Assembly: GCF_008065115.1 (NCBI RefSeq)
Contig: NZ_CP042913.1
Span: forward strand, 2,144,338-2,208,337
DNA from: Bythopirellula goksoeyrii
Lineage (GTDB): Bacteria > Planctomycetota > Planctomycetia > Pirellulales > Lacipirellulaceae
Direction: 5' to 3'
DNA length: 64,000 nucleotides
Part shown: positions 35,279 to 43,809 of the stretch, in pieces
Layout: each line of letters begins with the position of its first letter
Position numbering within the stretch: the first letter of the stretch is position 1
The notes under the pieces: generated by a model
What the model was told of the DNA's origin: nothing
What the model saw: only the letters and a program-made list of their open reading frames with translations
Databases searched by the model: none
Translations under genes and position numbers: made by a program

Positions 35279-35719
35279 GTTCTCTTAGCTCAAAGAATTT
35301 AGGGAGATATTGATGTGTGCCAAGCTTCTCCGGCGAGAGCATCATAGCTGAAAGTGGGGCGAGTTGTCACCTAGTTGAAGAGAAGACTCGCCAGGACAAG
35401 TCTCCATTTATATTGGAATAATGACATCCTCTCAGGGTTCTTATCGCACCGTCGGTGAAATCGACCTCCCGCATGTCAAGAACTTGCTTCGTGCAATCGG
35501 CTGAATAAACAGAAGCAAGTTGCGCCTGACGCTATCTCGCATCGGTGTCTCACCCGGCAACAGATCGCTGCAAGTAAGCGAATATCCGTGGGCCTCTCGG
35601 GCAATGCAACTTCAACGAGTTGAGTTTGCCACGAATTGCAGGCAGTGTTCATACCTCTGGAGCGCTATGTGGCAGCAGAGGGCATTTTCTGTGCGCCGAG
35701 GCGATTCAGGTGATAGTAG
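35279..35719. other. Intergenic region with an inverted repeat and a repeat fragment
   Basis: 441 bases without a credible gene. AACTTGCTTC (35481-35490) and GAAGCAAGTT (35512-35521) form a 10-bp perfect inverted repeat. A 27-codon plus-strand frame from ATG 35422 (MTSSQGSYRTVGEIDLPHV) reads like protein but is too short to call; it may be a gene fragment. Bases 35634-35660 match 37056-37082 at 22 of 27 positions. Confidence 0.5.
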
Positions 35720-36814
35720 CTATTTCGATGTTTCGACGATCATTTGCGGGCCGATCTCCTGAAAGAGGTCCACCCAGGAGAGCCAGATCGCATTTTGGAT
35801 CGTGGCCTTACCAGTCTTTTTCAATTCAGCTAGTTCCGCAGGGGACTCATCCGGCCAGTGTCCGATCCAGCCGTGTGAGAACTCGCGGCTCTTGAGAAGG
35901 AAATTTCGCACTTCGTCTGCGCTGCAACTCAAGGGAAAGGTTTCGCCGATCACGATTGGCTTACCCCAGTCGAACTTCTGAAGGAGCTTAATCTCGTTGT
36001 CAATCTTGCCGGACTTGGGATAGAGATGCGGCGAAACAAAATCGAGCTGTTCGGCGGCTGCCGTATATGCGCCAGGAAACGGCAGCATTCCCATAGTGAT
36101 CAAGTGCGTTTGATCGTGCTTGCGGATGGCGGCGACCATGCGTTTTGTCCACTCGCGGAAGACTTCGTCAGCGGTGCGGCTGCCTGGATCTAGACTGAGC
36201 CGCTGGCAGAATTCGACGTCGCCCATCCTGCCCATATACCACCCATCGGTGCTCTTGCCGACGGCAGCAGGTTCGTTTACCAGGTCATAGGCGAAAACGG
36301 CGGGGCTCTCGGCACACGTGCGGGCAATGGTTTCCCAGAAAAAGGCCTGCGTATTCCAGCGATCCTGCTCATCCAGCGAATCATACCATGCCAGACGATC
36401 CTCGATCTTGTAACAGGCCAAGCCGGTGATCTTGAGGTGGATGCCCGATTTCTCAGCGATCTGGAGGAGCTTTTTGAGTTGATCCAGCGCCTGTGGATTG
36501 ACCTTGCCCGGAGCAATCATGATTTGAGGCATCTCGGGGTGAATTCGAGCAACCGTAGTGCCAGCGGCCTTCATCTCGGCGAACTCTCGTTCGACACGGT
36601 CATGGTCCTTGGCCAATCGTTGCAGGATGTCGACCGAGGCGTAGTTGTGGCCCCAGGGCGTGTAGCGATCGCCAGACGGAAAAAGGATGAATCCCTTCTC
36701 GTTGGGAGCGACTCTGACTGCCTGCATGTCTGCCGCCCACGTTGCACCGGTGAGGAACAGGAGAACAACCAGAAGTGGTGAATAAATCAAAGATAGGGTT
36801 GTGCGGAGAATCAT
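35720..36814 (-). CDS. Secreted glycoside hydrolase family 5-like enzyme
   Basis: 364 residues with a signal peptide (LSLIYSPLLVVLLFLTGATWAAD). A TIM-barrel endoglycanase/mannanase-like pattern follows: WGHNYASVD near the first strand, the acid/base glutamate in VFAYDLVNEPA (E181) and the nucleophile glutamate in PIVIGETFPL (E291). Other typical aromatic positions include HLYPKSG. The specific substrate (beta-glucan, mannan or other) cannot be read from motifs. It lies on the same strand as the dockerin protein but 441 bases away, so they are probably separate units. Its product probably works in the periplasm or outside on polysaccharide. Confidence 0.82.
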   Translation of the reverse strand: MILRTTLSLIYSPLLVVLLFLTGATWAADMQAVRVAPNEKGFILFPSGDRYTPWGHNYASVDILQRLAKDHDRVEREFAEMKAAGTTVARIHPEMPQIMIAPGKVNPQALDQLKKLLQIAEKSGIHLKITGLACYKIEDRLAWYDSLDEQDRWNTQAFFWETIARTCAESPAVFAYDLVNEPAAVGKSTDGWYMGRMGDVEFCQRLSLDPGSRTADEVFREWTKRMVAAIRKHDQTHLITMGMLPFPGAYTAAAEQLDFVSPHLYPKSGKIDNEIKLLQKFDWGKPIVIGETFPLSCSADEVRNFLLKSREFSHGWIGHWPDESPAELAELKKTGKATIQNAIWLSWVDLFQEIGPQMIVETSK

Positions 36815-37080
36815 GGCCGAGCCCTTGCAGTGTTATTCATCGAATGTAGGTCACGATTGTAATCGTGAACGAAGTTGGATGCCTTGTCCTAGCATAGCTG
36901 ATTTGCAGTCGAGAATCGATGTCGACACCTTTGCAGATTCGGGAACAACTGCACAGTTCACCAAAAATTGATCCAAAATCGTACGAAGAGGGCAGCAAAA
37001 TTACCGAGCCAACTGGTGGCGGGTGATGCACCCGCGGTGACTTCGAGATCCCGCCAATTGCGGGCAGTGTCTTTACCGCT

Positions 37081-37140
37081 GGCCCTGGCTAACTGCAGTT
37101 TCCTGCGGAGGTCGTTTAGCCCCCCGCTAGTTGGCGAGCT
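37081..37140 (-). repeat. Dispersed repeat, left copy (related to 52247-52310)
   Basis: On the minus strand this reads AACTAGCGGGGG, then ACGACCTCCGCAGGAAA, then AGTTAGC, with variable bases between. All three words recur in the same order and spacing on the plus strand at 52259-52301. The two copies are therefore inverted and lie outside the two ends of the 37.7-51.9 kb island. Bases 37056-37082 next to this copy also match 35634-35660. Confidence 0.75.
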
Positions 37141-37651
37141 ACAGTTTCGGCTGGTGTATCTTCTTGACACCGCACGCAGCCGCACGGCCATACCGACCAG
37201 ATTCGCGCCATCCATTCGACGACGGGCGTGCCGTTGGTATCTAACCCGGTGCTGCACGAGTTGGGGGCATCCCGTGCGTCGAACGGAACACGCTAAGTTG
37301 CACGGGTGAGTTTCACCTCGCGCATTTCGGTCACTCGCTCGAAAGCCGAGGTTGATGCAAACGCTCGCAGGAAGCAAACGGCCAACCTCGTCGCGGTGGC
37401 GATCAGCTGGGCAGTGTGGCCAGATCATTGGGGGGGGGGCATTTTGAAGGCGCGGCCGGGCCGGAATACCGGCTAAAATATTAATGATTCAACGCCATAT
37501 TGCGGGGCGATTGTACTTCACTCCGCTTATTTTGCGAAAGCAAGAGTCGTCTGGCAGAGTGGTTTGCTTTAACCATCGCGATCCGATGGCTTCTCCCTCA
37601 GCGGCATTCGACCGACTACCAGTCGTACTAACGATTCGAGCGACGGTTGCA

Positions 37652-37677
37652 ATTATGGCATCGCGCCATCATAATAT
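37652..37677. promoter_or_regulatory. Imperfect palindrome upstream of the TetR gene
   Basis: ATTATGGC and GCCATCATAAT are inverted around a short centre, ending seven bases before the TetR ATG. TetR-family repressors commonly bind palindromes of about this length at their own promoters, so this is a candidate operator. The AT-rich right side (CATAAT) could serve as a -10 box. Confidence 0.4.
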
Positions 37678-37683
37678 GACGTT

Positions 37684-38391
37684 ATGTCAGAAAAAAAACA
37701 GTCTCAGATTCGTCGTCGCAACGATCCTCGGAATCGTCCTGCGCTGCGTAAGTCTGAACGAACTCGGCAAGCGATGCTCGATGCTGCGTTGAAATTTCTT
37801 TGGACGCATCCCTTCCGCGACTTGACAGTTGCTGAATTGACGTCGCTTGCCGGTACGAGCCGGTCGGCGTTTTATCAGTACTTTGAGGACCTGCACGGCT
37901 TGATGGAGGCGCTACTCCGCACAATCGAAGAAGACATTTTTGGCATCGCCGCACCCTGGTTGCAAGGAGAGGGTAGTCCCATTCTTCTTCTCGAAGAAAC
38001 CATGGAAGGCCTAGTGCGTGTCTGCTATCAACAGGGCCCGATTTTGAGGGCTGTTTCTGACGCTGCCCCAATGGATGAACGTTTGGAAAAGGCGTGGTCC
38101 AATTTCCTGAAGGACTTCGACGACGCGGTGACTCATCGAATCGAACAACATCAGAAAGCGGGGTTGATCAAGCCTTTTGACGCACGTCCGGTAGCCATTG
38201 CGCTCAACCGCATGGATGCCTATTTGCTAATTCACCACTTTGGACGACGTCCGCGGGGAAACCGAGATTCAGTTCGGGAAGCAATTCTTCAAATCTGGGT
38301 CTCTACGCTCTACGGCGACCGGGCATTGAGCGGCAGTGTATCAAAACGTCGAATCAAGCGCGCGAAGACATCAAGATCGAAAACCTCCTAA
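37684..38391 (+). CDS. TetR/AcrR-family transcriptional regulator
   Basis: 235 residues. A basic leader (about 25 residues, RIRRRNDPRNRPALRKSERT) precedes a TetR DNA-binding domain. RQAMLDAALKFLWTHPFRDLTVAELTSLAGTSRSAFYQYFEDLHGLMEAL has the classic helix-turn-helix, with TVAELTSLAGTSRSAFYQYF as helices 2-3. The C-terminal ligand-binding half is helical with an Arg/Lys-rich end. It is the first gene of the plus-strand island and lies 20 bases before the first DUF1254 gene, so it probably autoregulates and controls the island. The ligand is unknown. A palindrome directly upstream is a candidate operator. Confidence 0.9.
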   Translation: MSEKKQSQIRRRNDPRNRPALRKSERTRQAMLDAALKFLWTHPFRDLTVAELTSLAGTSRSAFYQYFEDLHGLMEALLRTIEEDIFGIAAPWLQGEGSPILLLEETMEGLVRVCYQQGPILRAVSDAAPMDERLEKAWSNFLKDFDDAVTHRIEQHQKAGLIKPFDARPVAIALNRMDAYLLIHHFGRRPRGNRDSVREAILQIWVSTLYGDRALSGSVSKRRIKRAKTSRSKTS

Positions 38392-38411
38392 GCACATCGA
38401 AAGGTGCGGAC

Positions 38412-39926
38412 ATGAAACGAAAAACGTCAGTCGCGTCAACGCTGAGTCTATTCGTTGGATTAACCATCACTTCGACCGGAATTGCACAGGCACCCAAGAT
38501 GAAATACTCCACCGAGATTCCGACGAATGTCGTCACCCCCGATCGGACGGAAACACGCCTCGGGGCTTTGGAGTTCGTTGATGGATTCCCCACCGAAGCG
38601 ACTGCGGAGAAGGTGTGGAACCACATGGACTTCTCCCGCGCCGTCGAGGCCATGATCATGACCACGCCCGCGGCCTCGCTGCAGGGATTTCGCAAAGGCA
38701 TCCAGAAGTGGGGCCCGGACAACGAGACCATGATCTATTGGGGCGGGCGTCTGGATTCCAAAGGCTTGCTTCTGACGGGCAATACCACCGTGGTCTACAC
38801 ATTCATGTGGATCGACCTCAAGGATGGCCCCATGGTCATGGAGACCCCGCCCAACGTGTTGGGCATCATCGACGATGCTTGGTTCCATTACGTCTGCGAT
38901 TTCGGCAACGCTGGCGATGACAAGGGCAAGGGCGGGAAGTTCTTGTTGGTGCCGCCCAACTACAAAGGCGAATTGCCCACCGAAGGCTACATCGTCAAGA
39001 AGTCGAAAACCTACGGCCACTGGCTGGCAATGCGCGGTTTCATGACGGACTTCGATCCGGTTCCCGTGGTCAAGAACATGAAGGAGCATTTCCGTCTCTA
39101 TCCGCTGGGTAGTGAACCGAAGGAAGTCAACTGGGTCAACACAGCGATGAAGGACTTCAACACCCTGCACGCCCAGGATGAGACCTTCTTCGACGAGGTC
39201 AACATCACGGTCCAGGAAGAGCCGAACTCGGCCGAGAGTTCCGAGATCCTCGGGTTGCTGGCCTCCATCGGCATCCAGAAGGGCAAGCCTTTCAAACCGG
39301 ACGCCCGCATGAAGAAGATCCTCGCTGAGGCCGCCGCAGTCGGCACCGCCGCGCAGCGCACCATCCTCTTCCGCAACCGCGACACGGAGGACACCGCGAT
39401 CTGGCCGGGCAGCAAAAGCTGGGAGCTAGGCTTCGCTGGTGGCAGCTACGAGTTTCTCAACGACGGCGTCAGTCTGATCAATTCGCGTGTCCGCTTCCAC
39501 TTCTACGCTACCGGCATCACGCCCGCGATGGTCAAACCACCTGTCGGAGCGGGATCCCAGTATGTGATGGGACTGCGCGACGCCGAAGGGAATGCCCTCG
39601 ATGGCAGCAAGACCTACAAGATCCACATTCCTGCCAACGTTCCAGCCGAGCGTTTCTGGGACATCACTGTTTACGACAACCAGACCCGCTCGCTGTTGCA
39701 AACCGACAATCCCTACCCGGGCGTCACCAGCATCGACAAGGCGACCGTACAGAACGCGGACGGTTCTTATGACGTCTACATCGGCCCGAAGAAGCCCGAC
39801 GGAAACGTCAACTGGATTCAAACCGATCCATCTAAAGGTTGGAACATGCTGTGGCGCATCTATGGTCCGACGCAAGTCTGGTACGACAAAGGTTGGAGAC
39901 CGAGCGAGATCGAACTGGTTGATTGA
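38412..39926 (+). CDS. DUF1254/DUF1214 secreted protein, paralog 1
   Basis: 504 residues with a signal peptide (TLSLFVGLTITSTGIAQA). The N-terminal DUF1254 domain runs from about 40 to 230 with VYTFMWIDLKDGPMVMETPPNVLGIIDDAW. The C-terminal DUF1214 domain runs from about 370 to 495 with YKIHIPANVPAERFWDITVYDNQTRSLLQTDNPYPG and GPKKPDGNVNWIQTDPSKGW. Between them is IGIQKGKPFKPDARMKKIL, shared by all five paralogs here. The two domains always occur together in this family and have no established biochemical activity that I know. The gene is immediately downstream of the TetR gene. Confidence 0.9.
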   Translation: MKRKTSVASTLSLFVGLTITSTGIAQAPKMKYSTEIPTNVVTPDRTETRLGALEFVDGFPTEATAEKVWNHMDFSRAVEAMIMTTPAASLQGFRKGIQKWGPDNETMIYWGGRLDSKGLLLTGNTTVVYTFMWIDLKDGPMVMETPPNVLGIIDDAWFHYVCDFGNAGDDKGKGGKFLLVPPNYKGELPTEGYIVKKSKTYGHWLAMRGFMTDFDPVPVVKNMKEHFRLYPLGSEPKEVNWVNTAMKDFNTLHAQDETFFDEVNITVQEEPNSAESSEILGLLASIGIQKGKPFKPDARMKKILAEAAAVGTAAQRTILFRNRDTEDTAIWPGSKSWELGFAGGSYEFLNDGVSLINSRVRFHFYATGITPAMVKPPVGAGSQYVMGLRDAEGNALDGSKTYKIHIPANVPAERFWDITVYDNQTRSLLQTDNPYPGVTSIDKATVQNADGSYDVYIGPKKPDGNVNWIQTDPSKGWNMLWRIYGPTQVWYDKGWRPSEIELVD

Positions 39927-39941
39927 TTGTATAAGTCAAAC

Positions 39942-39967
39942 GTAGGCCAGGACCGGTTTTGGCCTAC
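39942..39967 (+). terminator. Hairpin after DUF1254 paralog 1
   Basis: GTAGGCCA (39942-39949) and TGGCCTAC (39960-39967) form a perfect 8-bp stem with a 10-base loop, followed by ATCACTTTTG. There is a modest U-stretch. It could terminate or attenuate transcription before the phasin-like gene. Confidence 0.5.
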
Positions 39968-39988
39968 ATCACTTTTGAGGAATGAAAA

Positions 39989-40384
39989 ATGTTTGATGTC
40001 TTGAAACAAAGTGTGTTCACCAGCATCGGATTGGCGAGCCTGACCAAGGACAAGGTTTCGGAACTTGTGGCCGAGATCAAGGAACAAGCTGACTTGACCG
40101 AGCAACAGGCCAGCGAGTTTCAAGAAGAGGTCGATCGACGAAGCGACGAAGCACGCAAAAACTTGACCGAATTGGTGGATCATCAAATCGACAGCGCGAT
40201 GATCCAGATGGGGTTGCTCAAAGCCGAGGCTCGCAAGGCAGCAGACTCGGCTAGCGATACCTTTCAGACTTTTGTCGATCAACGTGTTGATGAAGCTCTT
40301 CAGCGAATCGGCGTCGCTCGCACGGAGGATGTTGAATCGCTCACGCATCGGCTGGAGTTACTCGAAAAGAAGGTTAACGGCTAA
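39989..40384 (+). CDS. Phasin-like/helical protein
   Basis: 131 residues with a strong ribosome-binding site (GAGGA, 7 bases before the ATG). It is almost wholly helical and amphipathic: FTSIGLASLTKDKVSELVAEIKEQADLTEQQASEFQEEVDRRSDEARKNL, ending in a leucine-rich coiled coil (ESLTHRLELLEKKV). This resembles phasin or PhaF-type proteins, which coat polyhydroxyalkanoate granules, and also UbiK-like factors. No PHA synthase is in the window. It is followed by an AarF/UbiB-type gene, so a membrane or quinone-related role is an alternative. I keep the call to the fold type. Confidence 0.6.
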   Translation: MFDVLKQSVFTSIGLASLTKDKVSELVAEIKEQADLTEQQASEFQEEVDRRSDEARKNLTELVDHQIDSAMIQMGLLKAEARKAADSASDTFQTFVDQRVDEALQRIGVARTEDVESLTHRLELLEKKVNG

Positions 40385-40413
40385 ATCTCACATTCTTGGG
40401 ATGGTGAATCAAC

Positions 40414-42063
40414 ATGGACTTACTGAACCTCAATCAACATCGCGAAGAAGGCAAGCGCCTGGCGGAAATCGTCCAGGTGCTGGGTCGCTATGGATTGGCA
40501 GATTGGTTCGCCAAGATTCCGCTGCAGTCGGTTCGTGATCTGTTGTCGAGCAAGGAAACGCAGGCGATCGCGGACTTGCCCGTCGGCGAACGACTGCGGT
40601 TGGCTCTGACGGAGCTGGGAACGACCTATATCAAACTGGGGCAAGTCCTCAGCACACGAGCCGACCTGGTCGGACCTGATATCGCGACGGAACTGCGAAA
40701 GCTGCAAGCCGATACGCCCGCTGACACGGCGGACGTTGTTCGGCAAACGATCATCGAAGAATTAGGGCAGGCACCGGAGGAACTGTTCACTGAGTTTGAA
40801 GCCGAGGCGTTTTCTTCGGCATCGGTCGGTCAAGTGCATCGTGCGAGATTGGCTGACGGACAGCAAGTCGTCCTGAAAGTCCAGCACGCGGGCATCCAAG
40901 AAACCGTTCGCATCGACCTGGATTTGCTCGGAAAGCTGGCGAAGCTGTTGGAAGAGTACGTGCCGGAGTCGAGGAATTTCCAGCCGGAGGCGACGACTCG
41001 CGAGTTTCGTCGCACGCTGCTGCGTGAACTGGATTTCACTTGCGAACGCACCAACATGGAGACCTTCACTCGCAACTTCGAGGGCGACGAAACGGTTCAC
41101 ATCCCCACAGCGTACAAGGATCGCTCCAGTAAACGCGTGCTGACGATGGAGTTGCTTGACGGGATTCCGGGATCAAAGCCGGAACGACTGGCCGAGGCGG
41201 GCGTGGATTTGAACCTTCTGGCCAAAGATGCTGCCACGATCTTCATGAACATGATTTTTCGTGACGGTTTCTATCATGCGGATCCGCATCCGGGAAACTT
41301 CTTTGTGCTCGACGGTGGCGTGGTCGGACTGCTCGACTGTGGCATGGTCGGTCGGCTTGATGATTCCACGCGTGAGTTGTTTGAAGACCTGCTGTTGATG
41401 CTGATGCAGCGAGACGCCGAAGGGCTTTCCGATACTTTGTTGCGTGCCGGTTCCGCGCCGGCCGACGTGGATCGAGTGGCGTTTCGAGCCGATGTCAGTG
41501 ATCTTTTGGTGCAATACGGATCACAGTCGCTGGAAGACTTTGATATCGGTGGAGCAATGGATCAGTTGATGGACATTGTTCGACGGCACCATGTTGTGAT
41601 GCCATCGGCCGCGTCGCTGCTGCTAAAGACATTGGTAATGCTGGAAGGGACCGCCCGTCTGCTCAGTCCGACCTTCAGCCTCAATGACGTCATCGCACCG
41701 TTCAAAGACCAGTTGATTCGGTCTCGCCTGGACCCCAAACGCTTAGCTCGCCGACTGCAACAGTCGATGCGTGACGTGGATCGTCTGGTGCGAAATGGTC
41801 CCCGAAACATCGCCGACATTCTCGATCGTGCGCAATCCGGCAAGCTGCAGATGACACACGAGGTTAACAACCTCGAACTGGTCGCCAACCGCATCGTCGG
41901 CGGGTTGCTGATCGCTTCGGTGCTGATCGCGTCAGCTGTGCTGCTAAGTCACAAAGTTCCGCCACTTCTGTTCGGGGAATCTGTTGCCGGAGGCCTGGGC
42001 TTCCTGGTGGCGGCCGGATTCGGCACTCGTCTGCTTTGGCGAATCAGAAGAGACATCAGGTAA
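40414..42063 (+). CDS. AarF/ABC1/UbiB-family kinase-like protein
   Basis: 549 residues of the UbiB/AarF/COQ8 family, atypical protein-kinase-like ATPases that support ubiquinone synthesis and lipid metabolism. Visible motifs are the N-terminal KLGQVLSTRADLVGPDI (KxGQ motif), the Ala-rich loop FSSASVGQVHRARL, the strand with QVVLKVQHAGI and the catalytic/metal-binding DPHPGNFFVLDGGVVGLLDCGMVG. Two membrane helices at the C-terminus (GGLLIASVLIASAVLLS; GLGFLVAAGFGTRLLW) anchor it in the inner membrane. It lies 29 bases after the phasin-like gene. The 22-base gap to the next frame suggests read-through into DUF1254 paralog 2. Confidence 0.92.
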   Translation: MDLLNLNQHREEGKRLAEIVQVLGRYGLADWFAKIPLQSVRDLLSSKETQAIADLPVGERLRLALTELGTTYIKLGQVLSTRADLVGPDIATELRKLQADTPADTADVVRQTIIEELGQAPEELFTEFEAEAFSSASVGQVHRARLADGQQVVLKVQHAGIQETVRIDLDLLGKLAKLLEEYVPESRNFQPEATTREFRRTLLRELDFTCERTNMETFTRNFEGDETVHIPTAYKDRSSKRVLTMELLDGIPGSKPERLAEAGVDLNLLAKDAATIFMNMIFRDGFYHADPHPGNFFVLDGGVVGLLDCGMVGRLDDSTRELFEDLLLMLMQRDAEGLSDTLLRAGSAPADVDRVAFRADVSDLLVQYGSQSLEDFDIGGAMDQLMDIVRRHHVVMPSAASLLLKTLVMLEGTARLLSPTFSLNDVIAPFKDQLIRSRLDPKRLARRLQQSMRDVDRLVRNGPRNIADILDRAQSGKLQMTHEVNNLELVANRIVGGLLIASVLIASAVLLSHKVPPLLFGESVAGGLGFLVAAGFGTRLLWRIRRDIR

Positions 42064-42132
42064 CTTCTAAATCAAAGAAACGAAATGACGAAACACTTTT
42101 TCTTCAACCACGACTCTATGAGAGAAAAAACG

Positions 42133-43677
42133 ATGTTATCGAGACTTCCAATTTCGCGAGTCGCCATTGCGCCCATCGCAATCGCATTTGCCCTGACCAC
42201 GCACGCCCAAGCGCAGTCGCCGAAACTAAAAATGACCACCGAGATCCCTGATGCCTACACGGCTCCGGATTCCGTGGAGACCTCCATCGGGGCTCTCGAT
42301 TACTTCGACGGGGTTCCGTCGCCGGAGACCGTGAAAAACGTCTACGACTACCTCGACACTTCGCGAGCCGTGAACGTCTATCTCAATTCGATCCCCGCCC
42401 TTTCTGTCAACGCCCTGCGCGAAGGGCAAGCGGCGATGGGCGCAGACGCCTGCCATAAGATCTGTATCTGGGACAATCTGATGGACTCCAAGTCCATCCT
42501 GCTGACCGGGAATACTTCGACCATGTACGCGGTTGGATTCCTTAACCTGCTCAAAGACGGCCCGACCGTTGTCGACTTGCCGCAGGGAATGCTCGGCATC
42601 CTCGACGACATGGCTTTCCAATACATGGTCGACCTCGGCGTCGCGGGTCCTGACAAGGGCAAGGGCGGCAAGTACCTCGTGCTTCCTCCCGGCTACAAAG
42701 GTGATGTCCCCGAGGGCTACTTCGTTGTCCCGTCGAAAACCAGTGGAGTCTGGGTGTTCATGCGCGGCTATCTCGATAAGAGCATGCCGATCGCACAAGC
42801 CGTCCCGGCCGCGTCGAAAAACATCCGCAGCACGCTGAAAGTCTACCCGCTGTCAACTGCGGATGCCCCCCCGGCCACCGAGTTTATCAACGTATCCGGC
42901 AAGGACATGCACGTGATCCTTCCGAATGATTACAGCGCGTTTGAAAAACTGCATGGACTGATGCAGACCGAACCCGAGTCGTATCTCGGCCCGGAAGCCA
43001 GGGGAATGATGGCGGCGATCGGTATCGAAAAGGGCAAGCCTTTCGCTCCGGATGCACGCATGAAGAAGATCCTGACCGACGCCGCCGCGATTGGTAACGG
43101 CGCCGCCCGCGCCATCAGCTACTTCCCGCGTGATCCCGGCAACCTGACCTACAAGGACAGTGATGCCTGGGTGACTGCCTATGCGGACAAGGACACCACC
43201 TTCACACGCAACGGAGCCTATCGCCTTGACCCACGCGTGCTGTTCCACTTCGGCTACATCTGTGTCTCGCCTGCGATGGCGATGACCGTGGCCGGCAAAG
43301 GATCGGACTACTCGATGGGAATGCTCGATTCCGAGGGCAAGGTTCTGGATGGCTCCAAGACATACCGGCTCCGGATTCCGCCGAACCCGCCAGCCAAGGA
43401 TTTCTGGGCGATCACCATGTATGACACCCAAACCCGCTCGCAGCTTCAAACGGACCAGCAGTTCCCGACGAAGGGAAGTCAGGACAAGGGAATCAAGACC
43501 AACGCGGACGGATCGATGGACATCTACTTCTCGCCGAAAGCGCCCGCAGGCCAGGAAGGCAACTGGCTCCAGACCATCCCTGGAAAGAGCTGGTTCATCG
43601 CCCTGCGCATCTACGGCCCCGAACAACCCTGGATCGACCAAACCTGGCGACCGGGCGAGATCGAACTCGTGAAGTAA
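42133..43677 (+). CDS. DUF1254/DUF1214 secreted protein, paralog 2
   Basis: 514 residues from the ATG at 42133 (MLSRLPISRVAIAPIAIAFALTTHAQAQ, a good signal peptide, with GAGAG about 8 bases upstream). In-frame ATGs at 42085 and 42118 lack a ribosome-binding site. DUF1254 core YAVGFLNLLKDGPTVVDLPQGMLGILDDM and GPDKGKGGKYLVLPPGYKGDVPEGYFVV. DUF1214 core LRIPPNPPAKDFWAITMYDTQTRSQLQTDQQFP and PAGQEGNWLQTIPGKSWFIALRIYG. It is closest to paralog 5 by eye (the GPDKGKGGKYLVLPPGY and VPEGYFVV strings are shared), which suggests a duplication inside the island. Confidence 0.9.
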   Translation: MLSRLPISRVAIAPIAIAFALTTHAQAQSPKLKMTTEIPDAYTAPDSVETSIGALDYFDGVPSPETVKNVYDYLDTSRAVNVYLNSIPALSVNALREGQAAMGADACHKICIWDNLMDSKSILLTGNTSTMYAVGFLNLLKDGPTVVDLPQGMLGILDDMAFQYMVDLGVAGPDKGKGGKYLVLPPGYKGDVPEGYFVVPSKTSGVWVFMRGYLDKSMPIAQAVPAASKNIRSTLKVYPLSTADAPPATEFINVSGKDMHVILPNDYSAFEKLHGLMQTEPESYLGPEARGMMAAIGIEKGKPFAPDARMKKILTDAAAIGNGAARAISYFPRDPGNLTYKDSDAWVTAYADKDTTFTRNGAYRLDPRVLFHFGYICVSPAMAMTVAGKGSDYSMGMLDSEGKVLDGSKTYRLRIPPNPPAKDFWAITMYDTQTRSQLQTDQQFPTKGSQDKGIKTNADGSMDIYFSPKAPAGQEGNWLQTIPGKSWFIALRIYGPEQPWIDQTWRPGEIELVK

Positions 43678-43701
43678 TTGACAACCATGAAAGCAAAACA
43701 C

Positions 43702-43722
43702 GGCGGCAGGATTTCTGCCGCC
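43702..43722 (+). terminator. Hairpin after DUF1254 paralog 2
   Basis: GGCGGCAG (43702-43709) and CTGCCGCC (43715-43722) form a perfect 8-bp stem with a GATTT loop, 24 bases after the stop. No U-tract follows, so Rho-independent termination is not certain. Confidence 0.45.
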
Positions 43723-43809
43723 GCCTGCACCAATCAAAACACCGCGAGTCGGCTGGGATCACCGGACTGGGATTCGTGAACTGAAACGTAACTTCAAGAG
43801 AGAAATACG

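Larger units (their letters stand above)
36815..37683. other. Left border region of the DUF1254 island
   Basis: About 870 bases without a credible gene. A 156-codon minus-strand frame at 36958-37428 has an odd Arg/Cys-rich composition and no family match; I take it as chance. The region holds the repeat at 37081-37150, a 9-base G run at 37431-37439, and a palindrome just before the TetR gene. Confidence 0.55.

Noticed and set aside
36958-37428. A 156-codon minus-strand frame left of the TetR gene
   Set aside because: Arg/Cys-rich composition without fold, no start signal, and it runs through the dispersed repeat at 37081-37140.
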